From Bradyrhizobium cajani (lineage in GTDB: Bacteria; Pseudomonadota; Alphaproteobacteria; Rhizobiales; Xanthobacteraceae), in NCBI RefSeq assembly GCF_009759665.1, contig NZ_WQNE01000003.1:296001-360000 (forward strand): a DNA stretch of 64,000 nucleotides, read 5' to 3'. Positions 50,848 through 59,324 of this stretch are shown here, piece after piece; position 1 is the stretch's first letter; each line of letters begins with the position of its first letter. Under the pieces are notes generated by a model. It worked only from the letters and a program-made list of their open reading frames with translations, did no database searches and was not told the origin of the DNA. A program made the position numbers and the translations under genes.

Positions 50848-51606
50848 CTACCGCGGCGCCATGCGGATGGCACCGTCGAGGCGGATGGTCTCGCCGTTGA
50901 GCATCGGGTTCTCGACGATGTGCACCGCGAGCATGCCGTATTCGTTGGCGTCGCCGAGGCGCGAGGGATGCGGCACTTGCGCGCCGAGGCTCTTGCGGGC
51001 CTCCTCGTTGAGGCCCATCAGCAGCGGCGTGAAGAACAGGCCGGGCGCGATGGTGTTGACGCGGATCTTCTGGCTGGCGAGATCGCGCGCGGCCGGCAGC
51101 GTGAGGCCGACGACGCCGCCCTTCGACGCCGAATAGGCGATCTGGCCGATCTGGCCTTCGTAAGCGGCGACCGACGCGGTGTTGACGATGACGCCGCGCT
51201 CTTCACCGACGGGCTCGATCGTGACCAGGCGCTCGGCGAACAGCCGCAGGCAGTTGAAAGTGCCGATCAAATTGACGTTGATGATGCGTGCGAACTTTTC
51301 CAAGGGATAGACGCCGTCGCGGCCGACGATGCGCTGCGAGCCGCCGATGCCGGCGCAGTTCATCAGCACCCGCGCGACACCGTGCGCCGCTTCCGCCTTC
51401 GCGATCGCCGCCTTGATCTGCTCCTCGCTGGTGACGTCGGCATGCAGCGCGACGCCCTTCACTTCGGCGGCGACCTTCTCGGCGTTCTCCTTGCTCTGGT
51501 CGATCACGCCGATTTTGGCGCCCTTGGCGGCCATGGCGCGGGCGGTCGCGGCACCGAGACCCGAGCCACCGCCGGTGATGAGAACGGCTACGTCTTTCAA
51601 CTGCAT
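50848..51606 (-). CDS. SDR 3-hydroxyacyl-CoA dehydrogenase (HSD10-like)
   Basis: 252 residues. NAD motif ITGGGSGLGAATARAMAAKG, NCAGIGGSQRIVGRDG, catalytic SVAAYEGQIGQIAYSASKGG with YxxxK, and NTIAPGLFFTPLLMGL. The length and these stretches match type II (HSD17B10-like) 3-hydroxyacyl-CoA dehydrogenases, which oxidise 3-hydroxyacyl-CoA. It supplies the third beta-oxidation step in this module. First gene of the leftward run that begins near the TetR gene. Confidence 0.88.
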   Translation of the reverse strand: MQLKDVAVLITGGGSGLGAATARAMAAKGAKIGVIDQSKENAEKVAAEVKGVALHADVTSEEQIKAAIAKAEAAHGVARVLMNCAGIGGSQRIVGRDGVYPLEKFARIINVNLIGTFNCLRLFAERLVTIEPVGEERGVIVNTASVAAYEGQIGQIAYSASKGGVVGLTLPAARDLASQKIRVNTIAPGLFFTPLLMGLNEEARKSLGAQVPHPSRLGDANEYGMLAVHIVENPMLNGETIRLDGAIRMAPR

Positions 51607-51647
51607 CTTAGAACCTCTCCTTGGGCGTTTGTTTGTTTCTTTGGGTT

Positions 51648-51730
51648 GCGAATGGCGAATGGGGAGTGGCGAATGGGTGAAGGCGGACCGACCGGATCAC
51701 CCATTCGCCACTCCCCATTCGCCATTCGCC
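51648..51730. repeat. Palindrome, family F (GCGAATGGCGAATGG)
   Basis: Arms of GCGAATGGCGAATGGGGAGT and their reverse complement around a 20-base centre. The right arm is inside the TetR gene and encodes its last residues. A related copy lies at 53697-53786. Confidence 0.8.
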
Positions 51731-52362
51731 TCGTTCAATATGCCGCCGCAGATCAGCGTTTCCATGTGCTTGATGTATTGCCGGCAGACTTCGTCGGTGA
51801 CCGGGCCGACGCCGGTCGCGCGAGACATCGCGTGCCGGCCGAAGAACAGGTGATCGCAGGCGCCGATCAGGCTGGTGTAGAACAGCACCGGATCGGTGGC
51901 GCGGAATTCGCCGCGGTTGACGCCCTCCGCGAGCAGGCGGCGGTGGAAGTCGAGCAGCGGCGCTACGAAGAACTTCGAGACCGCATCAGCGCATTCCGGC
52001 TTGGTCTCATGCAGGAGATAGTGGATCAGCCGGTTCATATAGGGGAACCGGTAATAGGCACGGATGATGCCGCCGATATGCAGCTTCAGCTTCGCCGTCG
52101 GCGTGATCGGCTGCGCCAGCAGATATTCGAGATTGGAGAGCTCGGTCGCCGCGTTGCGCTCGAGCAGCGCCAGCAGCAGGCCGTCCTTGTTGCCGAAGTG
52201 ATATTTGACCAGCGCGGCATTGGCGCCGGACTTCTGCGCGATGTCGGAGAGCGAGATCTCGATCGAGGAGCGTTCGATCATCAGCTCGCTGGCGGCCACG
52301 AGCAATTTCTCTGCCGTGGAATTCTTCCCGCTGGGGAGCTTGGTCGGTACGCTGGTAGCCAC
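51697..52362 (-). CDS. TetR-family regulator of the beta-oxidation module
   Basis: 221 residues from the GTG at 52362, which has CAGGGA upstream. The HTH domain is near the N-terminus (TAEKLLVAASELMIERSSIE; LSDIAQKSGANAALVKYHFGNKDGLLLAL). The rest is an all-helical ligand domain. The last residues (NEANGEWGVANG) are encoded by a family F palindrome, so the C-terminus appears to have been extended or replaced by repeat DNA. It is divergent from the thiolase gene, with a palindrome between. Probable acyl-CoA-responsive repressor. Confidence 0.85.
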   Translation of the reverse strand: MATSVPTKLPSGKNSTAEKLLVAASELMIERSSIEISLSDIAQKSGANAALVKYHFGNKDGLLLALLERNAATELSNLEYLLAQPITPTAKLKLHIGGIIRAYYRFPYMNRLIHYLLHETKPECADAVSKFFVAPLLDFHRRLLAEGVNRGEFRATDPVLFYTSLIGACDHLFFGRHAMSRATGVGPVTDEVCRQYIKHMETLICGGILNEANGEWGVANG

Positions 52363-52426
52363 AGAGATCCCTGAACATGCCTCGTGTGGCGCGCAGATAA
52401 GCCCAAGCAGCGCCTCATCACAAGAG

Positions 52427-52446
52427 TTAATTGATCGATTGACTAA
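52427..52446. promoter_or_regulatory. Candidate operator between TetR and thiolase genes
   Basis: Imperfect 20-bp palindrome with matching pattern TTA.T..ATCGAT..A.TAA (14 of 20 positions symmetric) in the 151-bp divergent gap. Likely the binding site of the adjacent TetR protein. Confidence 0.5.
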
Positions 52447-52513
52447 ATCACTGCGCACCCCTTTAATCCGCCCCAGACAACCAACCATTCAAAACAATCC
52501 AGGGAGAACCGAC

Positions 52514-53686
52514 ATGGCCGAGGCTTACATCGTCGCCGCTGCGCGCACCGCAGGCGGACGCAAGGGGGGCCGCCTCGCCGGCTGGCATCCGGCCGATCTC
52601 GCCGCCAAGGTGCTGGACGAGCTGGTCGATCGTACCAAGGTCGATCCCGCGCAGGTCGAGGACGTGATCATGGGCTGCGTGATGCAGGTCGGCGAGCAGT
52701 CCAACAACGTCGCCCGCAACGCGGTGATGGCCTCGAAACTGCCGGAGAGCGTGCCGGGCACCTCGATCGATCGCCAGTGCGGCTCCTCGCAGCAGGCGCT
52801 GCACTTTGCGGCCCAGGCCGTGATGTCCGGCGCGATGGATGTGGTCATCGCGGCCGGCGTGGAATCGATGACGCGGGTGCCGATGGGCCTGTCGTCACAG
52901 CTGCCGGCCAAGAACGGCTTCGGCAATTACAAGAGCCCGGGCATCGAGCACAAATATCCGAACATCGTGTTCAGCCAGTTCACCGGCGCGGAGATGATGG
53001 CCGAGAAGTACGGCCTCTCCAAGGATGAGCTCGACGAATACTCCTACAACAGCCATCAGCGCGCGATCGCCGCAACGCAAGCGGGCCACTTCAAGAAAGA
53101 GATCGTGCCGCTCGAGATCACCCGCGCCGACGGCAGCAAGGACACCCATCACATCGACGAGGGCATCCGCTTCGACGCCACGATCGAGGGCATCAAGGGC
53201 GTCAAGCTGATCGCCGAGAACGGCAAGCTCACCGCGGCGAGCGCCAGCCAGATCTGCGACGGCGCCTCCGGCGTGATGGTGGTGAACGAGCGCGGCCTGA
53301 AGCAGCTCGGCGTCAAGCCGCTCGCACGCGTCCACCACATGACCATGACGGGCGGCGATCCCGTCATCATGCTGGATGCGCCGCTGCACGCCACCAAGCG
53401 CGCGCTGGAGAAGGCCGGCATGAAGATCGGCGACATCGACCTGTTCGAGGTCAACGAGGCCTTCGCCTCGGTGCCGACCGCCTGGCTCAAGACCACCGGC
53501 GCCGATCCGGCGCGCCTCAACGTCAATGGCGGCGCCATTGCGCTCGGCCATCCCCTCGGCGGCTCCGGCACCAAGCTGATGACGACGCTGGTCCACGCCC
53601 TGCACCAGCGCGGCAAGCGCTACGGTCTTCAGACCATGTGCGAAGGCGGCGGCATGGCCAACGTGACGATCGTGGAGCGGCTGTAG
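52514..53686 (+). CDS. Acetyl-CoA acyltransferase (thiolase)
   Basis: 390 residues from the ATG at 52514 with AGGGAG upstream. The acyl-binding Cys is in SIDRQCGSSQQALHFAAQAV (near residue 88), the His in NGGAIALGHPLGGSGTKL, and the second Cys in QTMCEGGGMANVTI. The set is complete, so the enzyme should be active, cleaving 3-ketoacyl-CoA as the last beta-oxidation step. Starts the rightward arm of the module, divergent from tetR. Confidence 0.93.
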   Translation: MAEAYIVAAARTAGGRKGGRLAGWHPADLAAKVLDELVDRTKVDPAQVEDVIMGCVMQVGEQSNNVARNAVMASKLPESVPGTSIDRQCGSSQQALHFAAQAVMSGAMDVVIAAGVESMTRVPMGLSSQLPAKNGFGNYKSPGIEHKYPNIVFSQFTGAEMMAEKYGLSKDELDEYSYNSHQRAIAATQAGHFKKEIVPLEITRADGSKDTHHIDEGIRFDATIEGIKGVKLIAENGKLTAASASQICDGASGVMVVNERGLKQLGVKPLARVHHMTMTGGDPVIMLDAPLHATKRALEKAGMKIGDIDLFEVNEAFASVPTAWLKTTGADPARLNVNGGAIALGHPLGGSGTKLMTTLVHALHQRGKRYGLQTMCEGGGMANVTIVERL

Positions 53687-53696
53687 GAAAGACAGA

Positions 53697-53786
53697 AGCG
53701 AGTAGTGAGTGGCGAATAGCGAATGGTGAGTAGGCGAAGAGCAGCGTGCCCTTTATCCTATTCGCCACTCGCTACTCGCCATTCGC
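53697..53786. repeat. Palindrome, family F
   Basis: Arms AGCGAGTAGTGAGTGGCGAA and near-complement TTCGCCACTCGCTACTCGCC. Degenerate relative of 51648-51730. Lies between the thiolase and the ligase genes. Confidence 0.75.
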
Positions 53787-53802
53787 GTTTCGAGGAAACG
53801 CC

Positions 53803-55347
53803 ATGACCCACCCGTCCATTTACGCGAAGACCACGCCGAACAAGATCGCCTACCAGATGGCCGGCACCGGCAAGGCGATCACCTATCGCGAGCTCGATGA
53901 GCTTTCGAACCAGGGCGCGCAACTGTTCCGCTCGCTCGGCCTGAAGGCCGGCGACCACATCGCGCTCCTGATGGAGAATCGCCTGGCGCTCATGGAGATC
54001 TGCTGGGCGGCGCAGCGCAGCGGGCTCTATTACACCGCGATCAGCCGCTATCTGAAGCAGGACGAGATCGACTACATCATCGGAGATTGCGGCGCCAAGG
54101 TCGTCATCACCACGCCGAAATGCGCCGACCAGATCAAGGGCCTGATCAAGGGCGGCGCTGGCGAGCCGATCTTCTACATGATGGACGAGCCGCTGCCCGG
54201 CTTCCGCTCCTACGACAAGGAAGCAGCCGCGCAGCCGGTAACGCCAATCGCCGACGAGGTCGCCGGCTACGACATGCTGTATTCATCGGGGACCACCGGC
54301 CGGCCGAAAGGCGTCAAGAAGGCGTTCGAGGGCAAGCCGATCGACGAGCCGAACGCATTCCTGCGCGTGCTCTGCGCCAACATGTGCGGCATTAACGCCG
54401 ACACAATCTACCTGTCTCCGGCGCCGCTCTATCATGCGGCTCCTCTGCGCTTCAACATGATGGCGATCGTGCTCGGCGGCACCTCCATCATCATGGAGCA
54501 CTTTGACGCCGAAGACTTCCTGAAGCTGGTCGAACAGTACAAGGTCACGCAATCGCAGCTCGTACCGACCATGTTCGTGCGCATGCTGAAGCTGCCCGAT
54601 GACGTCCGCGCCAAATACGACGTCTCGACGCTGAAGGGCGCAATCCACGCCGCCGCCCCCTGCCCCGTCGACGTCAAGGCCAAGATGATCGAATGGTGGG
54701 GACCGATCCTGATCGAGTATTACGCCGGCTCGGAAGGCAACGGCGTCACCGTCTGCAATTCGAAAGAATGGCTGGAGCATCGCGGCAGCGTCGGCCGCGC
54801 CGTGGTCGGCAAGATCAAGATTCTGGACGAGAACGACCAGGAGCAGCCGGTTGGCGAGATCGGCACCGTCTATTTCGCCGATGCACCGGCCTTCACCTAC
54901 CACAACGATCCCGAGAAGACGAAAAAGGCCTACAACGCGAAAGGCTGGTCGACGCTCGGCGACGTCGGCTATCTCGACAAGGACGGCTTCCTGTTCCTCA
55001 CCGACCGCAAGTCCTACATGATCATCTCCGGCGGGGTGAACATCTACCCGCAGGAGACCGAGGACGTGCTCATCACCCATCCCGAAGTCGCCGACGTCGC
55101 CGTGTTCGGCGTGCCGAACGAGGAGATGGGCGAGGAGGTGAAGGCGGTGGTGCAGCCGCACGACATGACGCGCGCCGGCAAGACGCTCGAGGCCGACCTG
55201 ATCGCCTATTGCAAGACCCGCCTTTCCGCCATCAAGTGTCCACGCTCGATCGATTTCGAAGCCGAGCTGCCGCGCACGCCGACCGGCAAGCTGGTGAAGC
55301 GCCATCTGCGCGACAGATACTGGCCGAAGACGGCGGCGAAGATTTAG
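53803..55347 (+). CDS. AMP-forming acyl-CoA synthetase
   Basis: 514 residues from the ATG at 53803, with CGAGGAAACGCC upstream. ANL motifs: MLYSSGTTGRPKGVKKAF, the YYAGSEGNGVTV region, STLGDVGYLDKDGFLFLTDR, and PRTPTGKLVKRHLR with the C-terminal lysine. The acid is activated to its CoA ester. The SEGNG motif and length resemble the FadD3/short or cyclic acid ligases, but chain length cannot be fixed by eye. Same strand as thiolase, 116 bp downstream, across a family F palindrome. Confidence 0.9.
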   Translation: MTHPSIYAKTTPNKIAYQMAGTGKAITYRELDELSNQGAQLFRSLGLKAGDHIALLMENRLALMEICWAAQRSGLYYTAISRYLKQDEIDYIIGDCGAKVVITTPKCADQIKGLIKGGAGEPIFYMMDEPLPGFRSYDKEAAAQPVTPIADEVAGYDMLYSSGTTGRPKGVKKAFEGKPIDEPNAFLRVLCANMCGINADTIYLSPAPLYHAAPLRFNMMAIVLGGTSIIMEHFDAEDFLKLVEQYKVTQSQLVPTMFVRMLKLPDDVRAKYDVSTLKGAIHAAAPCPVDVKAKMIEWWGPILIEYYAGSEGNGVTVCNSKEWLEHRGSVGRAVVGKIKILDENDQEQPVGEIGTVYFADAPAFTYHNDPEKTKKAYNAKGWSTLGDVGYLDKDGFLFLTDRKSYMIISGGVNIYPQETEDVLITHPEVADVAVFGVPNEEMGEEVKAVVQPHDMTRAGKTLEADLIAYCKTRLSAIKCPRSIDFEAELPRTPTGKLVKRHLRDRYWPKTAAKI

Positions 55348-55371
55348 CGGCGCGGTAGCCGCTCCGAACAC

Positions 55372-55457
55372 CGTCATGCCCGGGCTTGTCCCGGGCATCC
55401 ACGTTCTTTGTAACGCGAAGGAAGACGTGGATGGCCGGGTCAAGCCCGGCCATGACG
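55372..55457. repeat. Intergenic palindrome, family C (CATGCCCGGGC type)
   Basis: CGTCATGCCCGGGCTTGTCC at the left and its complement GGCCGGGTCAAGCCCGGCCATGACG at the right, with CCACGT/ACGTGG inside. A second copy is at 62392-62481. Confidence 0.85.
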
Positions 55458-55482
55458 CTGGGCAAGCTTCAGCGCGGCCACC

Positions 55483-56025
55483 TCAATCGAACAAGCTCGG
55501 CGTGTGGTTCACCAGTGCGCCTTCGATCTCGAGCATCTTCAGCTTCGTCACCACGCCGCCATTCGCCGAGAAGCCGCCGGGCTTGTTGCCGGCCGCGAGC
55601 ACGCGATGGCAGGGCACCACGATCGGGCACGGGTTGCGGCCGAGCGCCTGGCCGACATCGCGCGACAGCTCGACGCCGCCGAGCCGCTTGGCGATGTCGC
55701 CATAGGTCATGGTCTTGCCGGGCGGGATGGTGCGGGCGATGTCGTAGACGCCGCGGTTGAACTCGGGAACACCGTCGAGGTCGAGCGGGATGTCGGTGAG
55801 GTCGTCGGGCTCGCCCGCGAGCAGTTTGACGATGCGATCGATCGCCTGCTGCACCTCGGCGGTCGGCTCCGCCTCGGTGGCATCGGCATGGCGCTGATGG
55901 ATACGGGTGCGGATCTTCTGCTCGCCGCCCATCGGCAACTGCACGCCGTTGATGCCGCGCGGGCCCCATGCGATGGCGCACAGGCCGATCCTGGTCTCGA
56001 ACAGGGTGAAATGCTGGTCGGTCAT
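55483..56025 (-). CDS. ogt: Methylated-DNA--protein-cysteine methyltransferase
   Basis: 180 residues from the ATG at 56025. The active-site motif is PCPIVVPCHRVLAAGNKPGGFS (Cys in PCHRV, near residue 144), preceded by MTYGDIAKRLGGVELSRDVGQAL (helix-turn-helix). The C-terminal W-type recognition loop GGFSANGGVVTKLKML is present. Repairs O6-alkylguanine by suicide transfer. It lacks the Ada N-terminal zinc domain, so it is the Ogt form. Confidence 0.94.
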   Translation of the reverse strand: MTDQHFTLFETRIGLCAIAWGPRGINGVQLPMGGEQKIRTRIHQRHADATEAEPTAEVQQAIDRIVKLLAGEPDDLTDIPLDLDGVPEFNRGVYDIARTIPPGKTMTYGDIAKRLGGVELSRDVGQALGRNPCPIVVPCHRVLAAGNKPGGFSANGGVVTKLKMLEIEGALVNHTPSLFD

Positions 56026-56159
56026 GGCTTGGTTCCTGGCTTGCGTCTCGTTGCAGGCCCCCACTTTGATTTCCTGCGAAATCTAGGCTTGGAAATAGTT
56101 GCGATCCACCCGGTTTCCGGGAATCTTGCACAGGAGTTCCACTCCCGACCGAGCCCAGA

Positions 56160-56978
56160 ATGCAAAGCCTCCACGTCAATGGTTACGACATGCCCTATCT
56201 CGACGTGGGCCAGGACAGGGGCAGGCCGCCGCTCGTCTGCGTGCACGGCTCGCTCTCCGACTTCCGCACCTGGGGCTGCGTGCTCGGGCCGCTGACGCAG
56301 CGGCACCGGCTGATCGCGGTCAGCCTGCGCCACTTCTTTCCGGCGCAATGGGACGGTGTCGGCGACACCTATTCGATCAGCCAGCATGTCGAGGACGTCA
56401 TCGCCTTCATCGAGAAGCTTGACCTCGGCCCGGTCGACCTGATGGGCCATTCCCGGGGCGGGCACATCTGCTTCCGCGTGGCGCAGGCGCGCCCCGACCT
56501 GTTGCGCCGGCTGATCCTGGCCGAGCCCGGCGGCGAGCTCGATGCGAGCCTCGATCCCGATTACGTCGGCGGCCCCTCGCCGCTCTTGGCGCGCTTTACG
56601 GCCTCCGCGGAGAAGATTGCGGCCGGTGACGTCGATGGCGGCCTCGCCGTCTTCGTCGACACGCTGGAGGGCGTCGGCGCCTGGGCGCGGCTTCCGGCGA
56701 TGGTGAAGCAGAATCTGCGCGACAATGCCATGACGCTGATCGGCCAGGTTCGCGACAATCGCCCGCCATTCTCGAAGGCGGACGCGGAGCAGATCAAGAT
56801 GCCGACGCTGTTCATCCTGGGTGCGCGGACCAAGGGCCTGCTGCCGAAAGTGCTGCATGCGCTGGCCGCGCATGTGCCCTACTCCAGGACGGCGGTCATC
56901 CCGAACACGACCCATCCGATGTTCGAGCAGGCGCCGCAGAAATATTCCGAAGTCGTGCTGGATTTTCTCGCGAGCTGA
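56160..56978 (+). CDS. Alpha/beta hydrolase (tandem copy 1)
   Basis: 272 residues. Nucleophile elbow DLMGHSRGGHICFRVAQARPD (Ser of GHSRG near residue 98), oxyanion region VCVHGSLSDFRTW, an Asp and His in the C-terminal part (VIPNTTHPMFEQAPQKYSEV). Substrate unknown. The next gene encodes a close paralogue with most of these stretches unchanged and starts two bases after this stop. Confidence 0.9.
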   Translation: MQSLHVNGYDMPYLDVGQDRGRPPLVCVHGSLSDFRTWGCVLGPLTQRHRLIAVSLRHFFPAQWDGVGDTYSISQHVEDVIAFIEKLDLGPVDLMGHSRGGHICFRVAQARPDLLRRLILAEPGGELDASLDPDYVGGPSPLLARFTASAEKIAAGDVDGGLAVFVDTLEGVGAWARLPAMVKQNLRDNAMTLIGQVRDNRPPFSKADAEQIKMPTLFILGARTKGLLPKVLHALAAHVPYSRTAVIPNTTHPMFEQAPQKYSEVVLDFLAS

Positions 56979-56980
56979 TC

Positions 56981-57793
56981 ATGCAGACCTTTCACGTCAA
57001 CGGTTACGACATGGCCTATCTCGAAGTGGGGAAAGGCCCGCCGCTGGTCTGCGTGCACGGCACACTCGGGGATTTCCGCACCTGGTATTCGGTGCTCGGC
57101 CCGCTGACGAAGAACCATCGCGTGATCTCGGTCAGCCTGCGCCATTTCTTTCCCGAGCACTGGGACGCCGTGGGCGACGACTACAAGATGGCGCAGCACG
57201 TCGCCGACGTGATCGCCTTCATCGAGCAGGTCAGGCCCGGGCCAGTCGATCTGATGGGGCACTCGCGCGGCGGGCACATCGCCTTTCGCGTGGCGCAGGC
57301 GCGACCGGATCTGTTGCGCAAACTGGTGCTGGCCGAGCCCGGCGGCGATCTGGATGCCAACCTGTCGCTGCCCGAGGGCACGCCCGCGCATCCGCCGCTG
57401 GCTGCGAAGACGATACGCTCGGTCGAGATGATCCGCGCCGGCGACATCGAGGGCGCGCTCCAGAACTTCTACGAAGGCATCGAGGGCGACGGCTCCTGGC
57501 GGCGCGTGCCGGCCACGGCCAAGCAGCAATTGCGAGACAACACGCTCACCTTCCTCGGCCAGATCAACGAGCAGCGCAAACCCTATACGCGCGCGGACGC
57601 GCAGGCGATCACGACGCCGACGCTGCTGATCGGCGGCGGCGCGACCACGGGCAGCCTGTCGGTGATCTGGCGCGTGCTGGCCGAACACATCGCGGGCAGT
57701 GAAACCGCGGTGATCCCGAACGCCGGCCATTGGATGTTCGAACAGGCCCCGCTGGAGTTTGGCGAGGTGGTGAGCAGGTTCTTGGCGGAGTAG
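56981..57793 (+). CDS. Alpha/beta hydrolase (tandem copy 2)
   Basis: 270 residues, clearly duplicated from the preceding gene. It opens MQTFHVNGYDMAYLEVG against MQSLHVNGYDMPYLDVG, and keeps GTLGDFRTW, DLMGHSRGGHIAFRVAQARPD and a final His in VIPNAGHWMFEQAPLEFGEV. Divergence is mostly in the cap region (about residues 135-200), which suggests a change of substrate. Two-base spacing implies one transcript. Confidence 0.9.
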   Translation: MQTFHVNGYDMAYLEVGKGPPLVCVHGTLGDFRTWYSVLGPLTKNHRVISVSLRHFFPEHWDAVGDDYKMAQHVADVIAFIEQVRPGPVDLMGHSRGGHIAFRVAQARPDLLRKLVLAEPGGDLDANLSLPEGTPAHPPLAAKTIRSVEMIRAGDIEGALQNFYEGIEGDGSWRRVPATAKQQLRDNTLTFLGQINEQRKPYTRADAQAITTPTLLIGGGATTGSLSVIWRVLAEHIAGSETAVIPNAGHWMFEQAPLEFGEVVSRFLAE

Positions 57794-57801
57794 GCTCGCG
57801 T

Positions 57802-57828
57802 AAGGAGAGCGCCGTCGGCGCTCTCCTT
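57802..57828. terminator. Bidirectional terminator hairpin
   Basis: Perfect 12-bp stem AAGGAGAGCGCC/GGCGCTCTCCTT with a 3-base loop, between the convergent hydrolase and AhpD-like genes. Confidence 0.65.
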
Positions 57829-57835
57829 CCATTCC

Positions 57836-58294
57836 TCACGCGACCTTCCACACGCCGACCGGCATCCTGATCGTCGCGTTCAGCCGGTTCCAGACATTGA
57901 TGGTTGCGATCGAGAGGATCAGCGTGGCCAGCTCGCGTTCGTCGAAATGCTTGGCGGCCGCGCTCCACATCGCATCCGGCACCGGGTCCTCGCGGTCGGC
58001 AAGGCGCGTGACCGCCTCGGTCAGCGCCAGCGCGGCGCGCTCGGCCTCGGTGAAATAGGGCGCATCGCGCCAGGCGGAGACGGCGAACAGGCGCTCATCG
58101 GTCTCGCCCAGCTTGCGGGCGACCTTCGGATGCATGTCGACGCAGACGCTGCAGCCGTTGATCTGGCTGGCGCGCAGGTGCACCAGTTCCAGGAGCTTTT
58201 CCGGCAGGCCCTGCTTGGTCAGGTTGCCGAGGGACTGAAGGACGTTCATGGCCTCTGGCAGGACCATGACCGGGTGATTCATGCGGGCGTTCAT
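57836..58294 (-). CDS. AhpD-like carboxymuconolactone decarboxylase-family protein, partner of the ECF sigma factor
   Basis: 152 residues from the ATG at 58294, which has GGAG nine bases upstream; ATGs at 58303 and 58309 are less well placed. The AhpD core is LLELVHLRASQINGCSVCVDMHPKVAR with an intact CxxC and following His, typical of peroxidase-linked members. Genes of this class are the usual companions of ECF41 sigma factors, and here the pair is divergent with matching promoters. Confidence 0.9.
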   Translation of the reverse strand: MNARMNHPVMVLPEAMNVLQSLGNLTKQGLPEKLLELVHLRASQINGCSVCVDMHPKVARKLGETDERLFAVSAWRDAPYFTEAERAALALTEAVTRLADREDPVPDAMWSAAAKHFDERELATLILSIATINVWNRLNATIRMPVGVWKVA

Positions 58295-58328
58295 GATTTT
58301 CATCTCCATTGAGAATTTCGACGGTTCC

Positions 58329-58355
58329 GGTCACATCGGCCGGACTGGTGTCGTC
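58329..58355 (+). promoter_or_regulatory. ECF41-type promoter driving the sigma factor gene
   Basis: GGTCACA at 58329-58335, 16 bases, CGTC at 58352-58355, close to the ECF41 consensus TGTCACA-N16-CGTC. The sigma gene starts at 58392. Confidence 0.7.
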
Positions 58356-58363
58356 ATGGGGAT

Positions 58364-58390
58364 GACGGATGCCGATGAGGGAACGTGACC
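58364..58390 (-). promoter_or_regulatory. ECF41-type promoter driving the AhpD-like gene
   Basis: On the minus strand GGTCACG (58390-58384), 16 bases, CGTC (58367-58364). The same layout as the plus-strand promoter 30 bp away, so both genes are probably controlled by the encoded sigma factor. Confidence 0.7.
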
Positions 58391-58391
58391 G

Positions 58392-59246
58392 ATGACCGAA
58401 AATTTTCTCAGCCAGCAGTTCGAGGCCAGCAGGGACCATCTGCGCGCTGTCGCCTACCGCATGCTGGGCTCGCGCGGCGAGGTCGATGACGCCGTGCAGG
58501 AAGCCTGGCTGCGGGTCAGCCGCTACGACATGTCCGATATCGCGAACCTGCGCGGCTGGTTGACGACCGTGGTCGCGCGCATCTGTCTCGACATGCTGCG
58601 CGCGCGGAAGGCGCGGCGGGAGGAGCCGATGGGGCCGCACGTGCCGGAGCCGGTCGACGAGACGCGGGAGCGCGAGGCGGAGATGGCCGATTCCGTCGGC
58701 GCGGCGCTGCTGGTGGTGCTTGAGACATTGCAGCCGGCGGAACGGCTGGCCTTCGTGCTGCACGACATGTTCGCCGTTCCCTTCGAGGAGATCGCGCCGA
58801 TCGTCGGCCGCTCGGTCGATGCCTCGCGCCAGCTTGCCAGCCGTGCGCGGCGGCGCGTACAGGGCGCGCCGGTGCCGGAGACGGATCTGTCGCGCCAGCG
58901 CAGGATCGTCGACGCCTTCCTCAAGGCTTCGCGCGAGGGCAATTTCGAGGGCCTGCTTGCGGTGCTCGATCCGGACGTGGTGTTCCGCGCCGACCAGGCC
59001 GCGGTCCGGCTGGGCACGCTGCCGGAGATCCGCGGCGCCGATGCGGTTGCGCAACTCTACAAGGGCCGCGCACAGGCCGCACGGACCGCACTGGTCGACG
59101 GCGAGATCGGCGTTGCCGTCATCCTCGGCGGACATCTGCGCATCGCACTGCGTGTCACGTTCAACGGCGACCGGATCGCGGAAATCGAAGCGCTGGCCAA
59201 TGCGGAGCGGATCGCGACGCTGGAAGTGGAGGTGCTCGGGCGCTAG
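58392..59246 (+). CDS. ECF41-type RNA polymerase sigma factor with SnoaL-like C-terminal domain
   Basis: 284 residues. Region 2 is near the N-terminus (FEASRDHLRAVAYRMLGSRG; EVDDAVQEAWLRVSRYD) and region 4 follows (LVVLETLQPAERLAFVLHD; FEEIAPIVGRSVDASRQLASRARRRVQ). The last 110 residues form a SnoaL-like domain (FLKASREGNFEGLLAVLDPDVVF), the regulatory extension that replaces an anti-sigma factor in ECF41. No anti-sigma gene is adjacent, as expected. The AhpD-like partner is divergent, with matching promoters in the gap. Confidence 0.92.
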   Translation: MTENFLSQQFEASRDHLRAVAYRMLGSRGEVDDAVQEAWLRVSRYDMSDIANLRGWLTTVVARICLDMLRARKARREEPMGPHVPEPVDETREREAEMADSVGAALLVVLETLQPAERLAFVLHDMFAVPFEEIAPIVGRSVDASRQLASRARRRVQGAPVPETDLSRQRRIVDAFLKASREGNFEGLLAVLDPDVVFRADQAAVRLGTLPEIRGADAVAQLYKGRAQAARTALVDGEIGVAVILGGHLRIALRVTFNGDRIAEIEALANAERIATLEVEVLGR

Positions 59247-59324
59247 GTGGCAACGGGCTTCGCCCGATGCTAGGCTTTTCGCCAATCGCGCGCGCCCGCG
59301 CGCGAGACGCGAAAGGATGCTCCG

